The notes: generated from the sequence alone by a model not told the origin. Positions 1-13,519 are shown, counted from the stretch's first letter. The stretch is DNA of 64,000 bases from Pelodera strongyloides (GCA_036852015.1 JAANDG010000038.1:62001-126000); one strand, 5' to 3'. Made by a program: numbers and translations.

Positions 1-142
1 AAATAAAATTGTTCAAAAGTTGCTTCAATTCTGTCAGGATAATTCATAATTATGTATTGAACCACCCTTGAATAGAGGAGCACGCCCTCTAGCATAAAAT
101 GTGAGAGAATATATCTATATGGCAAAGTATACAGCGAAGGTG

Positions 143-324
143 TTAAAGCAAAATAACGGCCGGTTTTTGAAACGTATCGTGAACATCTTCATTTTATGCA
201 ACATATGCAACTTAGTAGAAATTAGCATAAAAACTAGACCCCAATTCAACCCCACTTAGCATAAATGCATAGAAACGCAGCTGTTCAAGAAACGTTTCAA
301 AAACCGGCCGGTATTTCTCTTTAA
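143..324. repeat. family 1 foldback element (CCGGCCGG type)
   Basis: This is a palindromic element of about 180 bp whose two ends are inverted copies containing CGGCCGGTTTTTGAAACG. It is bounded by TTAA at 143-146 and 321-324. The centre is AT-rich with an ATGC-rich stem. Related copies lie at 4545-4735, 9061-9232, 22457-22636, 24110-24289, 28497-28651 and 52690-52838. Short size, inverted ends and no coding capacity fit a MITE. Confidence 0.8.
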
Positions 325-1856
325 TAGCAAATTTGGTACAAAACACAACACGGCTAATCCACTACGCACTTTTTAAAGATAGCTTATGGGGGAACTAAAT
401 TAGCAGACATGTTGGTAGGTTGTTGTAGTTTGTAGGGTACAAACACAGGACAACAAAATACGAGGCAGAAGCACGAGTTATGGTAATCATGGGCATGGGG
501 TTATGGTTCACGTTGGTATAGTACCCTCTCTCCTCGAGCAAAACATTTAGAGTATGGTCAATGTTTGGAAAAAAACATATTCCGAGCAGCCGAGCGCCTA
601 GCTCGAGCAATTCTCAATTAATTTCTGTAGAAAATTATTCCAGACACGGTATATTAACGGTCTAATAAAAAAATATCGAATTTTCTGTCATTCCGAAGCC
701 TTATCTCTAATAATCTAGAGGGAGTAGTATTGAGCTTCAGAACATGGACTCCTCTTGATAGGAAGTGATTATTGGTCATTGCGTATTTACAAATATTGGT
801 TTTTGGATCCATTTATGTACCCAACTTTGCACTGATGTTTGTGTTTTTATAGATCAATTACAAAAGATATAGGATTGAAAGGGCAATTTGTACCCATAAT
901 AAGCATAAACTAAACGGTTCAGTTCCCAAATAAAAATTGCTTAAATGTACGACACTAACGAGTTACATATTACTAGGCAAAGCATCGTAACACACATACT
1001 ACAAAGAAACAGACAAACTTTTCTTTAAAATCTATAAAATCGGGTTAGTATTCAAATTTGCACTATCGTAAAGTAAACAGCGTTTTACTATCAAAAGTAT
1101 TGTTTATAAAATGGTGAATTCATGTTGTTGGACCATATATGGAAGGACTATAATTTATGGAAAACATCAGAGTTCCAGCTGAACACACACAGAGCGCACG
1201 AAGTTAACATGAGTTTTGCTGGGTTTAGGGTTAAAAAATATGAGTTTTCAAGTACAGTACTAGTTAAATACGGCGTTCTTTCTTTGCACTGATTGTTAAC
1301 CAATAAACCATTATTGGAATGTATTTTGCCAAGGAAATTTGGGACGAAGCTCTTAAACCCTACTAATTGTAAGCGAGGAAGGTATTGTCCTTTAAGCGGT
1401 ATGGCACGTGGTATTGAAACACGTGCTGGATTGCATTTACATATATTGTATATAAATTTCTGTTTCACTATGGGTCAGGAGCACATCTAATGGAACCCCA
1501 TCTTCGTTCCAAACCCACGTGTCATGCTTTATTTGTTGCAGAATGTAACTAAGTTACTTACAAGAGATCCACATACACATGCTACCGTAGTTCCCGGGTT
1601 CAGGAGTACCTAAGTTTCTAATTAATTGACCATTAAGTGAGTATCTAAGAGACGTGATCTCTTAGATAACGAGAAGTTAGGCCGTAAAAAGATAAGCTTT
1701 AATTTGTAAATGATATAACTCACTGTTTAGAAGGCACCGTGTGTTCCTTGGTCCTCAAATGGTGAAATATAATGGCGATAACAGAATTCCTGAAATTTTT
1801 TAGATTTCACATGTTTTCGTGAACAATGATGTTTTAGCACGATCAACCGCGAAGAT

Positions 1857-2033
1857 ACAAAGCGGCATAACAGCTGGTTTTTGAAATGCATACTGGACGG
1901 TGTATTCCCATGTCAAATAACTGCGCGATACTGCCCTATATGTTTAGGCTAATTATATTCGTTTTCGTACAGCATATGGGAGAAGCAGTTGTCCAACATA
2001 CGTTTCAAAAACAGGGGCGTCATGTCGCTTTAA
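1857..2033. repeat. family 2 foldback element (AGCGGTATAACAGCCGG type)
   Basis: The left end AGCGGCATAACAGCTGG and the right end (TTTCAAAAACAGG...GTCGCTTTAA) are imperfect inverted copies. The element sits directly against the family 5 palindrome and shares the TTAA at 2030-2033 with it. The same family recurs at 9466-9639, 13520-13700, 25585-25770, 34250-34384, 46089-46219 and 55686-55855. Confidence 0.65.
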
Positions 2034-2469
2034 AGGATCGCAGTCACTACAAAATCGTCGTTTTCCTTCGAGTTTACTTGTATTTAGTAAAGAATAGAGA
2101 CAAATACTTTACCAAAACCGAATAATTTGAATTCCAACTCAGGGAGTGAACAAGTAGAAAAGTAGTTCTACTTAACTACCGCAAGATCACGAAACGTGTT
2201 CATACAGCTGCTTCCCGATCGGGGGTATGCAAATTATTTCGGCAAATATCTGCATATTATATCTTTACATATACTGCAAGGGTCTGCGTGTATATCACTA
2301 CACGTTTCATAATCCCGCGGTAGTTAAGTAGAACTACTTTTCTACTTGTTCACTCCCTGAGTTGGAATTCAAATTATTCGGTAATGGTAAAGTATTTGTC
2401 TCTATTCTTTACTAAATACAAGTAAACTCGAAGAAAAACGACGATTTTGTAGTGACTGCGATCCTTTAA
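2030..2469. repeat. family 5 near-perfect foldback, 440 bp
   Basis: Arms of about 150 bp (roughly 2032-2192 and 2316-2467) are almost perfect inverted copies. Each outer end reads TTAAAGGATCGCAGTCAC, and the arms are separated by a spacer of about 125 bp. TTAA stands at both termini. The near identity of the arms suggests recent insertion or gene conversion. A solo end of the same family occurs at about 62270-62297. Confidence 0.85.
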
Positions 2470-2929
2470 AGGGATGGATTCGTCTCGAAGTTTGCCATTT
2501 CAATGCAACACAAACATAGTAATTTGTAGTTCAGGCAGGTCGCATGGTTTTACTTTTTTTTTAGGGGAGCATTTGTCGGGCATAGTATATCTAATAGGAA
2601 TAGCGCGTCGTCATGCATTGTGTGTACATACTCGTGTGTTAGAATACAAATGATGGTGTGCCATATTTGGAATAACGGTACAGCTGGTCACAGGCGCAGG
2701 CGCAACGTTTTTGTAATATAAAGAACGAAACTAAGAAATAAGAATACGCAGCTGGACGCGACAAATTCCAAAAAAAATTGTATTACTGTATGGTAACACA
2801 GATGTTCTGATTCTGAGGTGAGAAAAGAAGTTACACAAAGTTACAAAGTTCAATATTCTTGAAAAGTCAGTAGGTCCAGTCTGTGGCTTCTCTCTTTGAT
2901 CTTTCTCTCTCTGGCTCTCTGTCTCTCTG

Positions 2930-2962
<33 letters not shown>

Positions 2963-3855
2963 AGTATACAAACAAATCAGTGTTGCAGGAGAGAAAGGAC
3001 CGTTTCGGAGATCACACCTCCACACCATCAGACGAATACCTGCAAAAAGTGTCTCCGTGGTGAAGGTAAGAAGAGAGAGAGAGAGAGAGATGAGATATAG
3101 GAAGGGAGGAAGAAGGTAAAGGAGAGAGGGAGGGTAGAGAGAGACGGTAGACAGAGAGAAAAGAGATTGAAAGTTTGAATAGAATGACGATAAAACATGG
3201 AGACTGGTCAGATGTAAGGAACCTCAGATGACGTCACCAGCTAGTTCAACTTACAAGTAGACCCAAATTTTGCCTCAGAACGAATTGTGTTTATGAAACT
3301 GCAGTGAAAACGGTGAGAGACAATATTTGGTCCTAGCTCCATTCTCGAAAAAGTAAGATATCGAGCTATTTGTTACCTGGAACACTAATGCTAATGACAT
3401 CTGTGGTACAAGTTGTATGCTTTAAGACACTGCCATAAATACCACGTGTATAAACCCCGACCATACCGTGAACGATTAAAAATATTTACAAAAAAACACC
3501 ACCAAAAATACCTAAATACCACGTACGTATGCTGAAAATTTCTACACAAAATTTTACACGAAACTCCCTAATAGAAGTACAGTGGGTAAGCATGCTTGCA
3601 CTGCTGCAGCACACGTAAAACACGGTGCGAAAAGTTTGGATAGGTTAGCACACTTTCAAGCCCATAGAACATTGGTGCTATTTGAATGTTGATCGTGTAC
3701 TTGAACTATTACTAGAACCCAAAGATGCCGAGCTGGCACGGGAAAGGCTTCGACAAACATTAGAATTGACAGCAAAGTTCAGCTCAACGATCAGAAAAAC
3801 GCTAATTTAGGTTAGAAAAGAGCTGGAGCCAAACAGCATATTGTGCATTAGCACT

Positions 3856-4030
3856 TTAAAGCAGTATTGTACCTACATTTGGGAAATTTGCATATGATAT
3901 GATGTCCTATGTATCCTATGTAAATTTTGTGCCGGAAGCTTTGGACGGACACCAAAAATAGCATAGGATCATAGGTTATGCGTATCATATGCAAATTTCC
4001 CAAAATAGGTACAATACAATACTGCTTTAA
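3856..4030. repeat. family 3 foldback element (GCAGTATTGTACCTA type)
   Basis: A 175-bp palindrome bounded by TTAA. Outer ends read AAAGCAGTATTGTACCTA and inner arms GGGAAATTTGCATATGAT. A second full copy is at 30401-30580 in an intron of the Flamingo gene. A half copy (GGAAATTTGCATATGAT) at about 52321-52380 lies next to the donor of the penultimate importin exon. Confidence 0.8.
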
Positions 4031-4130
4031 ATTATATCGCCACGAGCTAGTTAACAGGGAGACGGTATTAGGAGCATACAGTAAAACACGACAAAAATAT
4101 TGTGCGAAAAAGCTCATAATTTGAATTCGG

Positions 4131-4548
4131 TTAAAGGGTCAGGCCCATTTCAAATAACCCCTATTTTTGATGATTCCATCTGATTCTCCATGTCAAATAT
4201 AGTAGGATGCAATATTTTTCTAATTTTCAAGCGCAAAATTCACGCAGTATTCAGCAATTTGCCCCTGCCAGTCATACCCAACTATTTATCGCATTTGTGA
4301 CGCCCCTTCGCGCTAATTGGGCAATATGCTCTATTGGGCGTAGCAATTGCGATATCGGCCAATCAGCGCGAATGGGCGTGCCAACTGCGATGGATAGCTG
4401 TGTATGACTGCTCACGGTAAATTGCTGAATAATGAGTGATTTTCGCGCTTGAAAATTAGCAAATTATTGCATCCTACTATATTTGACATGGAGAATCAGA
4501 TGGAATCATCAAAGATAGGGGTCATTTGAAATGGGCCTGACCCTTTAA
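4131..4548. repeat. family 4 large foldback, 418 bp
   Basis: The ends are TTAAAGGGTCAGGCCCATTT and its inverted copy at about 4529-4548. The arms stay complementary for roughly 190 bp, passing a CTCCATGTCAAATATAGTAG motif on both sides, and meet in a centre of CGCGCTAATTGGGC-like repeats. TTAA stands at both ends. The right TTAA is also the left end of a family 1 element, so the two elements abut without spacer. Confidence 0.85.
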
Positions 4549-4735
4549 AGCGAAATACCGGCCGGTTTTTGAAACGCATCCTAAACAGCTGAATTCTTAC
4601 GTATTTATGCACAGCTTGCTCGAATTTAGCTCGATTTTTTTTTATTCTAATCTATTGTCATTTGCATAGACTGCATAAGATAAGAATGCTAATCTACTCG
4701 ATGCGTTTCAAAAATCGGCCGGCATTTCGCTTTAA
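4545..4735. repeat. family 1 foldback element, abutting family 4
   Basis: Ends AGCGAAATACCGGCCGG and the inverted copy GGCCGGCATTTCGCT are flanked by TTAA on both sides. The left TTAA is shared with the family 4 palindrome. Confidence 0.85.
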
Positions 4736-6253
4736 AAACTGCGTGTCATATGACTTGGTAAGTGAAAACAAAAGTCAAATTAGTGAGCAATTCAAAAATT
4801 AGCGACACTCTCTATCAGAATTTTTACAATATCCAGCCTCGTAGTTTAGCCAGGAATCTATTTACAGCTAAAGTATGGGTGTGACCGCAGACAGTAAACT
4901 TTACAATTTATAACCTAGATTATAACCGTTGTGACGAATATATATAGACATCGTGCCTGCCCTATCCCTTTAAACTTATCTCAAAAGCCGTAAAGATAAC
5001 GCATGAAAATACGCACATTTTACTGTGTGGGTGTGTTTGTTTATTTGTTTAATTGCTTGACCGAACGACCCATATTTTACCGCTAATCTATTGTAAATAA
5101 AGAGCCCTTCCGGCATAAAATTGAACCCAATTTGCATATAATATATGGTAAGCGAAGTGTCTAGCCAGATGTATTTTTGAAAACCACGTACCATAACTAT
5201 TTAACGGTGCTCTATTGTTTGTAGTAGTAAGTGATGTTAAAAATGGGTTGTTAGGTCAAGTAATAAGTATGAAAAACTATGAGAAAATTACCGATTAAAG
5301 GGTCTGGCGCACAGGAAAACCAATATGATGATTTTTTTTTCGGATTATCCGTTATCCGTTTAGAGATACGCGCATACAAAAAAGCTATAAAGAAAAAAGT
5401 GCGCAATAAAATAATTAAAATAATAAATACACCAGAGCAGAAATCAGCGGTTTGTACGTACGGAATATATTCTGAAGTTTCAACGTCAACGGGCGGTCCA
5501 CCTACTTCACAAAAAACTTCACGAGCAGCACAATACCTTCGGGAAGTGCAAAAAGTGTGCTAACGCTTTTCGTCACAACATAGCACCCACTAAGCAAATA
5601 TTGCAGATGATGTACTAGACGTGTATTAGTATTGTCCTAACAAGATCCTAAGGTAGTCAGGTTCAATGTTGATAATTGAGTGATAAGACGTAAGCCGATT
5701 CTAATCAGGTTATTATATTTAGTTCCATCAATATGAAGTTACCGTATTTAGACGTCGCATATGTAACCTATGTTACAGACAAATACAGTAGTCTAATATG
5801 AATATACATTTAACAGTTTTCGATATACATTTAACAGTACAGTTTTCGATGAACATAAATAAGAAAAAAAAATTGAGCTGAATTCGAGCAAACTAGCATA
5901 CAGCTGTCCACGATGCGTTATTTTCCTGCCGGTGATTCGCTTTAACAAAGAGGTCAAGACGTAAATTTTTTATATTGATATAGATAGTTCAAGTCTGGGT
6001 TCAATATGGCGAAGGGAGTGTGAGATCACCGTCTCTATGTCTATCGTTGCTTCAAGCGCCCTGTGTTTTGGAGTGCTCCTCTCGAAGGACGCCTATACTC
6101 TTTTCGAACGAAACAATAAGAAAGATAGATTTGTGTGGAAACGTAAATAGCAACACATTAGCTTATTGTATAAACTTCTAGGTTGGTTGTGGGTATAATA
6201 TGTCTCTACAAGTAATATTTGGTGCTGAGCGATTGGTGCTAGAGAAGTGAGGT

Positions 6254-6292
<39 letters not shown>

Positions 6293-6770
6293 TAGATTGA
6301 GAGACCGATTCAAGGTAGAAACAAAGAAGGAAAGGAATAAATAGACAGAGGGACATACAGAGGTAGATACCGAGAGACCGAACGATGAAGAAGAGATACA
6401 AAGAAAAAAGACCGACCACAGTGGAGAGAGATAGGCATAGACAGATAGAGAGAGATAGAAATAGTGAGAAGAGAGGAGAGAGTGATAGAAATAAGAAGGA
6501 GGTTCACAGAGGGAGGACAATAGATGGAGAGATTTAGAGAGAGGTAGAGAGGAAAAAGCTACTCAGGGAGAGAGATAGAGATAAAGAGAGAGAGAGAGTG
6601 AGAGAGAGAGAGAAAGAGAGAGAGAGAGGCAGAGGAATGTGTCAACTTTTCTCTCCTTTTTTTTGTCCATAGAAGGGCCACTTGAGAACCTGCTCTAGAG
6701 TTTGTCAATGTCCCACTACTGACTCTAGTATATAGGAACAGCGCATTAAAATATAAGATGTGACTTTGTT

Positions 6771-7075
6771 GAAGGGTCAGGCCTAAGCCTAAGCCTAAGC
6801 CTAAGCCCGACGAAAATAGGAATTCGTGAAAAGATAAATCTGATTTTCACAAAAATTGGAGGAAAGTCCTATCTTATTTTAAAATGTAAGATAGGACTTT
6901 ATTGAAGGATCAGGCCCAAGCCTAAGCCTAATCCTAAGCCCAACGAAAATAGGAATTCGTGAAAAGATAAATCTGATTTTCACAAAAATTGGAGGAAAGT
7001 CCTATCTTATTTTAAAATGTAAGATAGGACTTTATTGAAGGATCAGGCCCAAGCCTAAGCCTAAGCCCGATGAAA
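6771..7075. repeat. 133-bp tandem repeat containing CCTAAG runs
   Basis: The phrase GAAGG(G/A)TCAGGCC starts at 6771, 6904 and 7037, a spacing of exactly 133 bp each time. Each unit holds a short run of CCTAAG (complement of CTTAGG), the segment AGGAATTCGTGAAAAGATAA, and a small palindrome around AAGTCCTATCTTA / TAAGATAGGACTT. The third copy is truncated and diverged. Confidence 0.85.
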
Positions 7076-7595
7076 GAGGAATCTGTGAAAAGATAAACCT
7101 AATGTTTTCACAAAAATTGTAGGAAACTTTTCTCACAAAAATTGTAGGAAAGGTTTGATAGCGCTGCACTCATGCCTCAAAGACTGACATTTCCGCAATT
7201 AAACAGCACATTTTCATCAATTTTTTGGGCAATGTTCTATTTTACTAATAATAATGGACCCCTGACAATCATGTAACCACCACCCGGTAAGGGAGTCATG
7301 GCGATCCCTCCTGGCCGTAGCCCGAAGACGTCGAGCAATTTGCCATCTGGAACTCGTCGCCTACTGCTCAGGACCTCGTCATAAGGAACAAGTCATAAGC
7401 TCACTTTGAAACCTTGAATAAAGGTGCACGCGCTTGAAGCGTAAAAGATTTATTTTATTCATTCTTTTATTTTTTATTTATTTTTTATTGCTCTAGCCGT
7501 GAATATCCTACCAAAGACGGAAGAGTTGTAGATTTAGCCGCATAATCTAGCGCTAATTTTTTGAACATTATGCTAATTTGAAGAGCACTAAATTT

Positions 7596-7752
7596 GGCCT
7601 ATTGGATAATACACCATGGACACAAAGACACCACTTGGCACCTTTGGACACCCCTTTAACTTTTGCACGAAAATGAAGTATCTTGATAAGATTAATAATT
7701 AATAATCTAAGTTGTGGTGTCCGGGCGTCTGTGGTGTATTATCCAATAAGCC
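7596..7752. repeat. foldback element with GGCTTATTGGATAATACACC ends
   Basis: The left end GGCCTATTGGATAATACACC and the right end GGTGTATTATCCAATAAGCC are inverted copies, with GGACACC-like motifs just inside. A larger relative with the same ends occupies 44611-45128. Confidence 0.75.
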
Positions 7753-9060
7753 ATAAATTTGCTTATCAGTTGAAACCAGCTAGTGACAGGCGCTGATAAG
7801 AGTAGCAAAACACATAATGGTGCGAAAATAAATATAGACATAAAAATAAAAGTCTGCAGGCGTAATCTACTTATCGTCTGTGGTTTTTATTGTTTGCTGT
7901 TGATGTACGTACACATCGATAAACAAGTGGAGAATCGGAAAACAGTATGCTAATCTGATACGGCATTGTTGGTGAATGAACGATTAAATATTAATCTTTC
8001 AAGGAACAAATTGACGAAACAATTTGAATTTAAAGCGGCATAACAGCCGGTTTTCGGAGAATGGTCCAACACAGTCAATATAAACATAAAGTAATCAATA
8101 TGCATAAACTCTAATAAATATATTAAAGCGATATGCCATGCGCTTTGTGTTCCTATGCTTGACAACTGCTCTCCAGCGTTGCACGCAAATTCTGTGTCGA
8201 TCTGTACTTTCCGGCGCAATATAGCAGTCCAGCATACTTTTCACAAACCACGTGACATACCGCTTTATTAGAAAAAGAGCACTTTGCGTCTAACAATGAG
8301 ATTCCTAAAGTGCGAATAGAAAAATAAATGTTAGTTGCCATCTGTTTCTGTGTATACCCAGGCGGTCGTCGATTAAGCTGCCAGCTTTTTTAGTTTATAT
8401 ACAAAAACATATACAACAGACCGACTAGACTAGAGAGCAACTAGGGCATAGGGCGTATGTCATTTATATGGGTCTATCGCAAAAAAGGGGTCAACCTATT
8501 CTAATAATGGGTTTGTTATGTTCTAATTGCAAGTAGTAATTAATAATTAACTTCCTTGTATAAGCATGAGCTTATCGCACAAACGGGGTCCATCTAAGGG
8601 TGAGTGTTTTGTTCTAATTATAAGTAGTAATTGATAATTAAAATTGCCCTGACAAATAGAATAGGTTATACAATCTATGTAGGGTGTGATTCATAGATAA
8701 ATAGACAATAACACAGTGATATCAATAACAGGGACCGAATTTGAATATCACTGAATATTGTCAACAGGTCCAGAATAGTACAATGAATAACACAAGAAAT
8801 GACAAGGGGAAAAACAGTGTAACTTGTGTAGCTATGAACTTCAGAAACTTTCATAATTGCTGCTACAAGATATTTGTACAATAAATTAATTATCATAAAC
8901 ATAGGCTATAATCAACAAATAAGTCCCAAAAATGTTTCGAAAGGTAAGACTCTATCATAACATAGCATAAGAGAATTGAGGAATGATTGACATACTACTA
9001 CGATTCTAAGCATAGGCGCATAGGTACCGACTGGCAATTAACTGTAAATGAATTCCTGTA

Positions 9061-9232
9061 TTAAACGAAATACCGGCCGGTTCTTGAAACGCATAGAATT
9101 ATTGCGTATTTATGCAAAGTTAAGCTCGAAGTCAGCTCGATTTTTTATTCTAATTTACGTTAATTTGCATAAGCTGAATAAGAATGCTGTTGTAACGATG
9201 TGTGTCAAAAATCGGCCGGTATTTCGCTTTAA
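9061..9232. repeat. family 1 foldback element
   Basis: TTAA-bounded, with ends ACGAAATACCGGCCGG and CCGGCCGGTATTTCG-like inverted copy (ATCGGCCGGTATTTCGC). Confidence 0.8.
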
Positions 9233-9465
9233 CCTATAAACTACAAATTGCACAAAATGTTTCGAAACGTAAAACTTGAGCCTATCAAACATGTAGTGAG
9301 CTAAATCCGCGCTCTGCGAATAAGGATTTGGCGAGAGTGGAAATAGATTGATAAAAAGAAAAATTTGACAAAAACAGAGTCGGGGAGATGTGCAACAAGG
9401 TCGTATTGTGGGCTGATCATACACAAACCAAAATTGGAACTTGGAACTTGGAAAATGATTATGTG

Positions 9466-9639
9466 TTAAAGCGGTATAAGAGGTGGTTTGTGAAGCTTAT
9501 GCTGAACAACTGCATTGCCATTGTATGCAAATAAATATAATTAGGAGAAAAATCGCGCAGTGTTGCGCAGTATTTACAAGCACCAATGGGAACATAGCGT
9601 AAAATTACGTTTCAAAAACCAGCTTCTATATGACTTTAA
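9466..9639. repeat. family 2 foldback element
   Basis: Left end TTAAAGCGGTATAAGAGG; right end CAGCTTCTATATGACTTTAA. The arms are imperfectly complementary and TTAA stands on both sides. Confidence 0.7.
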
Positions 9640-12365
9640 TAATAGATTCAGCGGTAACAACCTAGGATGCACTCACTGTATGAAGTTAAACCTCGGTACA
9701 AATATAAAAAACAAGGTTTAAATCGATCAAAAGTGTCTCAATTGTGAAGCGGTTATGTATGTAAAGAGTTTCATGGCGACACTCACTCAATAAAACCTAT
9801 AGCGAAAGACAGACAATTAGCTTACGCAGCCCAGGTCTATTGAATCTGGTATTTGAGAGAAACGAAAGGAACTTTTTGCTGTGCTTTCGTTTGCAACTTT
9901 GCAAATAGGAGTACACTTTCTTTATAAAATAGAGACTATAATTTGCAGTGTTTACTTGACTTTAGTTTATGATAATTCGATGTAGAGCTTGTCAACTAGT
10001 ATAAATAAGCAGAAAAAACGGACACGCGGCGTCTGAGTGGCGCACACATTTTTCTTCGCCGCGCACCACAATGTTTCATTATGTGTCTGCAGAGAGGAGA
10101 GCGCTAAAGGGTTGGATAAACTACGAAATATGAAAATAGGAAAATATTTTAAAAGTATGCAACAAAGACCACTGTGCCAATTAATTCGGGTTCAACCCAC
10201 AAATCTATTCAATTTGGCGGGAAAAAAAAGGGTAAAATGCGTTTTCAAATGGGCTCTTTGGTGTGTTACATTTGTAATTGATATGTGTGGATTATTTAAA
10301 ACATAGGTAAACAATTGGGAACATTTTTTAACCATAAAACAATAGAAAACATGATTTTTGAGCCTTTTGGTGAAATGTTCTTCGTGATTCATAGTTTTTA
10401 TAATTGTACATTTATGTATGAGGCCATTGGGTTGCGATTTCTAATTGTAAGTTTTATTTGAATAATCAACTTGAGCCACTTTATTATGCTTATGCTAGGA
10501 TGTATAGTTTCTATTATTTATAATTAGAATGTCTCGATACACAATTAGAGTAATTAGGGAAAAGAGGGAAAAGAGGGAACTGTAACTGGGGAACATAATG
10601 CATAAGAATCTTTACCAGAATAAGCCGCTTCAAAAACCACGGACAAGATCGCTTTAATATGATATGTGTTCGGTTAAAGAAGAAGAAGAAAATGTGCTTG
10701 GTTGCATGATTTCAAAAACCACGGACAAGACCCTTTAATATGAAATGTGTTCGGTTGTATGTTGTGTGCTTGTAATATGAAGGTCACCTTCAGTCCATCA
10801 ATGCCATTGCAGCTCTTTGGTGTATCAAAAGAAGGTCTATAAACATGATTCGATTGAAAGGTTCAGGTTCACTCACGAGCAAGCCTACAACAAGGAGACG
10901 GGAGTCACAGGGGAAGGGTTCGTTGCAGTTTCGCGGCGAAATCATGGCGCAGCAATGGCGAAATTTTTTTTGGGGGGGGGGGGGGGCGAGCCAACTGGAA
11001 TTGTGAACTACTCCACGCGCACCACTGGCCACGGCGCGCAAAATGTAAATGCAGCTATTTGGTCTGTAGAACATGATGAAACGTGATTCGATTGCAAGTC
11101 TCAGGTACGCAATGAAGGTTCTCCTAACGACGGAGTCGCAGGCTAGTATAAGGAAAAACGGGGCGCGGCGAAAACGTGGCGCATCTATGGCGCTCATTAT
11201 GGAAATTTGTCAATGCGACGCAGGTGCGCCAACTGAAATTGCGTATCTCGCGCATCTCCTGCACACCCTTGGCACACAATTGAGTGCCCGGTCCCGCATT
11301 CATTGGCAAGCTTTTTTTTGCCACTACGCAAGTTGGCAATTTTTAGAAAACACAGATTACAAATGCGGCCGTCACATATGTTTCTTTTGTTTTTAAATTA
11401 CAAACAACAAATTTGTAAATGCAAATAAGCGGCAAACAATGATCGGTGACAAATTTGTCCTTTTATTTTGCGCGGGTCAATTTACAAATACGCAAAACCC
11501 CCTATCAAAGTGGGGAAATCTAGTTTTCGTGTTACGAGTGTGTAAAAAGTGTGTAAAATTGATACACTTTATGAGTGGTTAGAGGTTCTCTGAATGTTGT
11601 AGAACTTTGTTATTTTATGTGGAGGAGCGTAGAGAGCGTTGAACATGGCTGAAGAAGGTTAAAAGTGATATTGATAGAAAAATATATACAGGTTACAAGT
11701 GTGTACAAGCGGTGAAAGCCACTGAAACAACAATCCAGAATAAACAAAATACAGATAAAATAATATGATTACCACTGCATTCCCATGTATTGTATGCAAA
11801 TTTTCTGTGCCCATCTGAGTTGAAATGGTACCGAGTACATACAATTGCATAGCATGAAAATGCGTTGTCCAGGAAACGTTACACAAACCACGAACAATAC
11901 CGCTTTAAAATGATTCGGTTAGGAAAACAATTACACATATGATGTTAATCAATTCATGATGTCACTGATATAATCAACAATCTGTGGCAGTTATGAAAAC
12001 GAGAACACTCAAGAAAACTTGTTTTATTTGTTATTTACAATCGTATTCTAAGCATTGGAAAGACTGTTATGAGTTATGAGATGACGGCTAACTTTGCAAG
12101 TGGTAATCTTACGTAAACAGTAGTAAACATATCGATAATAGCACCTGATGAGGTAAGAAGCTAAAACATAAGGTTCAAAGGAAACTGTTCCAATGTACCG
12201 CAAAGGAGTTGAATATGCGCGGCGAGTTTGCGCCTTCGCCAGATTGTCGCCAGGTTGTCGCGGCGCACCACCCGGTGTCCTCAGTGTTTCAAGGAAATAT
12301 TCCCTGACTCTTCAGTTGATGCCCTTCATATTTTTGTAGTATGCAATTTATATTTACATTTATGA

Positions 12366-12600
12366 TCAGCCGGTGGTGTAGTGGCTATCGCTGCTGCTCA
12401 CCATACACGTGACGGGGGTTAAATTCTCGCACGCGGCTGGTTGCACCGGTTGGTACCAGTTGAAACCTTTTGAAGGTTTCTAGGATCAGGACTACCGTAC
12501 TCAAAGATTGCCCTTATCTCTGGAGCGCACTACTTCGGTAGACTAGAGCGCGCCTTGGGGCTCGAAGGAGTCCCATTTTGTACCTTACCTTTTTCTCATA
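12366..12600 (+). repeat. tRNA-derived SINE-like sequence
   Basis: GCCGGTGGTGTAGTGGCTAT resembles a pol III A box, and GGGGGTTAAATTCTC about 40 nt later resembles a B box (GGTTCRANTCC). The flanks do not form a tRNA acceptor stem, so this is a degraded tRNA-derived element or pseudogene, not a tRNA gene. About 170 bp of non-tRNA body may follow. Similar A/B-box pairs occur at about 30335-30395, 31790-31876 (minus) and 36030-36105. Confidence 0.45.
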
Positions 12601-13519
12601 GTAGTACAAAATAACTTTGAGTTAGTAATTGTACTCCTGACTGCATTATCGTACTATTAACATACGGATCTCTATTTAAGCTTGTTTATTGCATACCTTC
12701 AAATCGTACCAATTCTAAGACCGTAGTTTCTTTCACATTATTTCGTGTCTCAATAAGAAATTTGTAATTGACACGACAGAATACAATTACCGATGTTATT
12801 TTCAAAGTTAATTAACGCAAGATATAACTAGTACTACATTTTGTCTAATCTTAAGAAAAAGTTGTATTCACTTTTCATTTAGATGTGGTACAAGGGGGAG
12901 GATTTTGTACAATACCAGTAGGAATTATATTACGTATGGGCTGTTCGTATATTTCTGAAGATAAAACTCCCGCCAGGGTGCTCCGCGCGTTCACAACCTC
13001 ATTGGGCTATGAAATCACGATGTAACCTGCAAATTTGATGGTGCGCGGCGAGAAAATACTGGTGTGCCAACTTCTCGCTGCAAACATCGTCCGAAGTTTG
13101 CTTACGCTCCCCTGATGGTAGGTATTAGTTGCGCACCACACGCGTTTCACGAGCGTAGACGTCGAGTCGTGTAGGCGTTACAGTTTTTCTCTCCTCGTCA
13201 GGGATCAGAATCACCTATTCCCCCGGTTTCATTATTAATAAAAAATATTTTCCCGAAACACACAAGACACCGTGCCATATTTGAGTACCAATCATAAGTG
13301 CGGTTGACTTGTATGTTCCTTGATCCGTGCGATATTTCCGCAAAACCCGTTCAATATGCAAATTACCGAAATAAGGAGTTCGTGGTTTATCCACCTCCGC
13401 CTTTTCATATAAGTTTCGGAGGAATCGCATTGAAAGTTGCACTGATCTCCTTTCGATTGTATTATGAATATGCGTAGATATCCGTAAAGGTAAGATTGCC
13501 TGACGCGAAAATCTAAACT

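Noticed and set aside
6093..6520. Ser/Leu-rich open frames over GA/CT tracts
   Set aside because: They are translations of dinucleotide microsatellites, as are similar frames at 20120, 32072, 33748 and 41413.
10790..11400. Overlapping frames of 89-135 codons on both strands
   Set aside because: GC-rich low-complexity sequence with a poly-G tract; no domain, no splice-compatible continuation, and frames on both strands are equally open.
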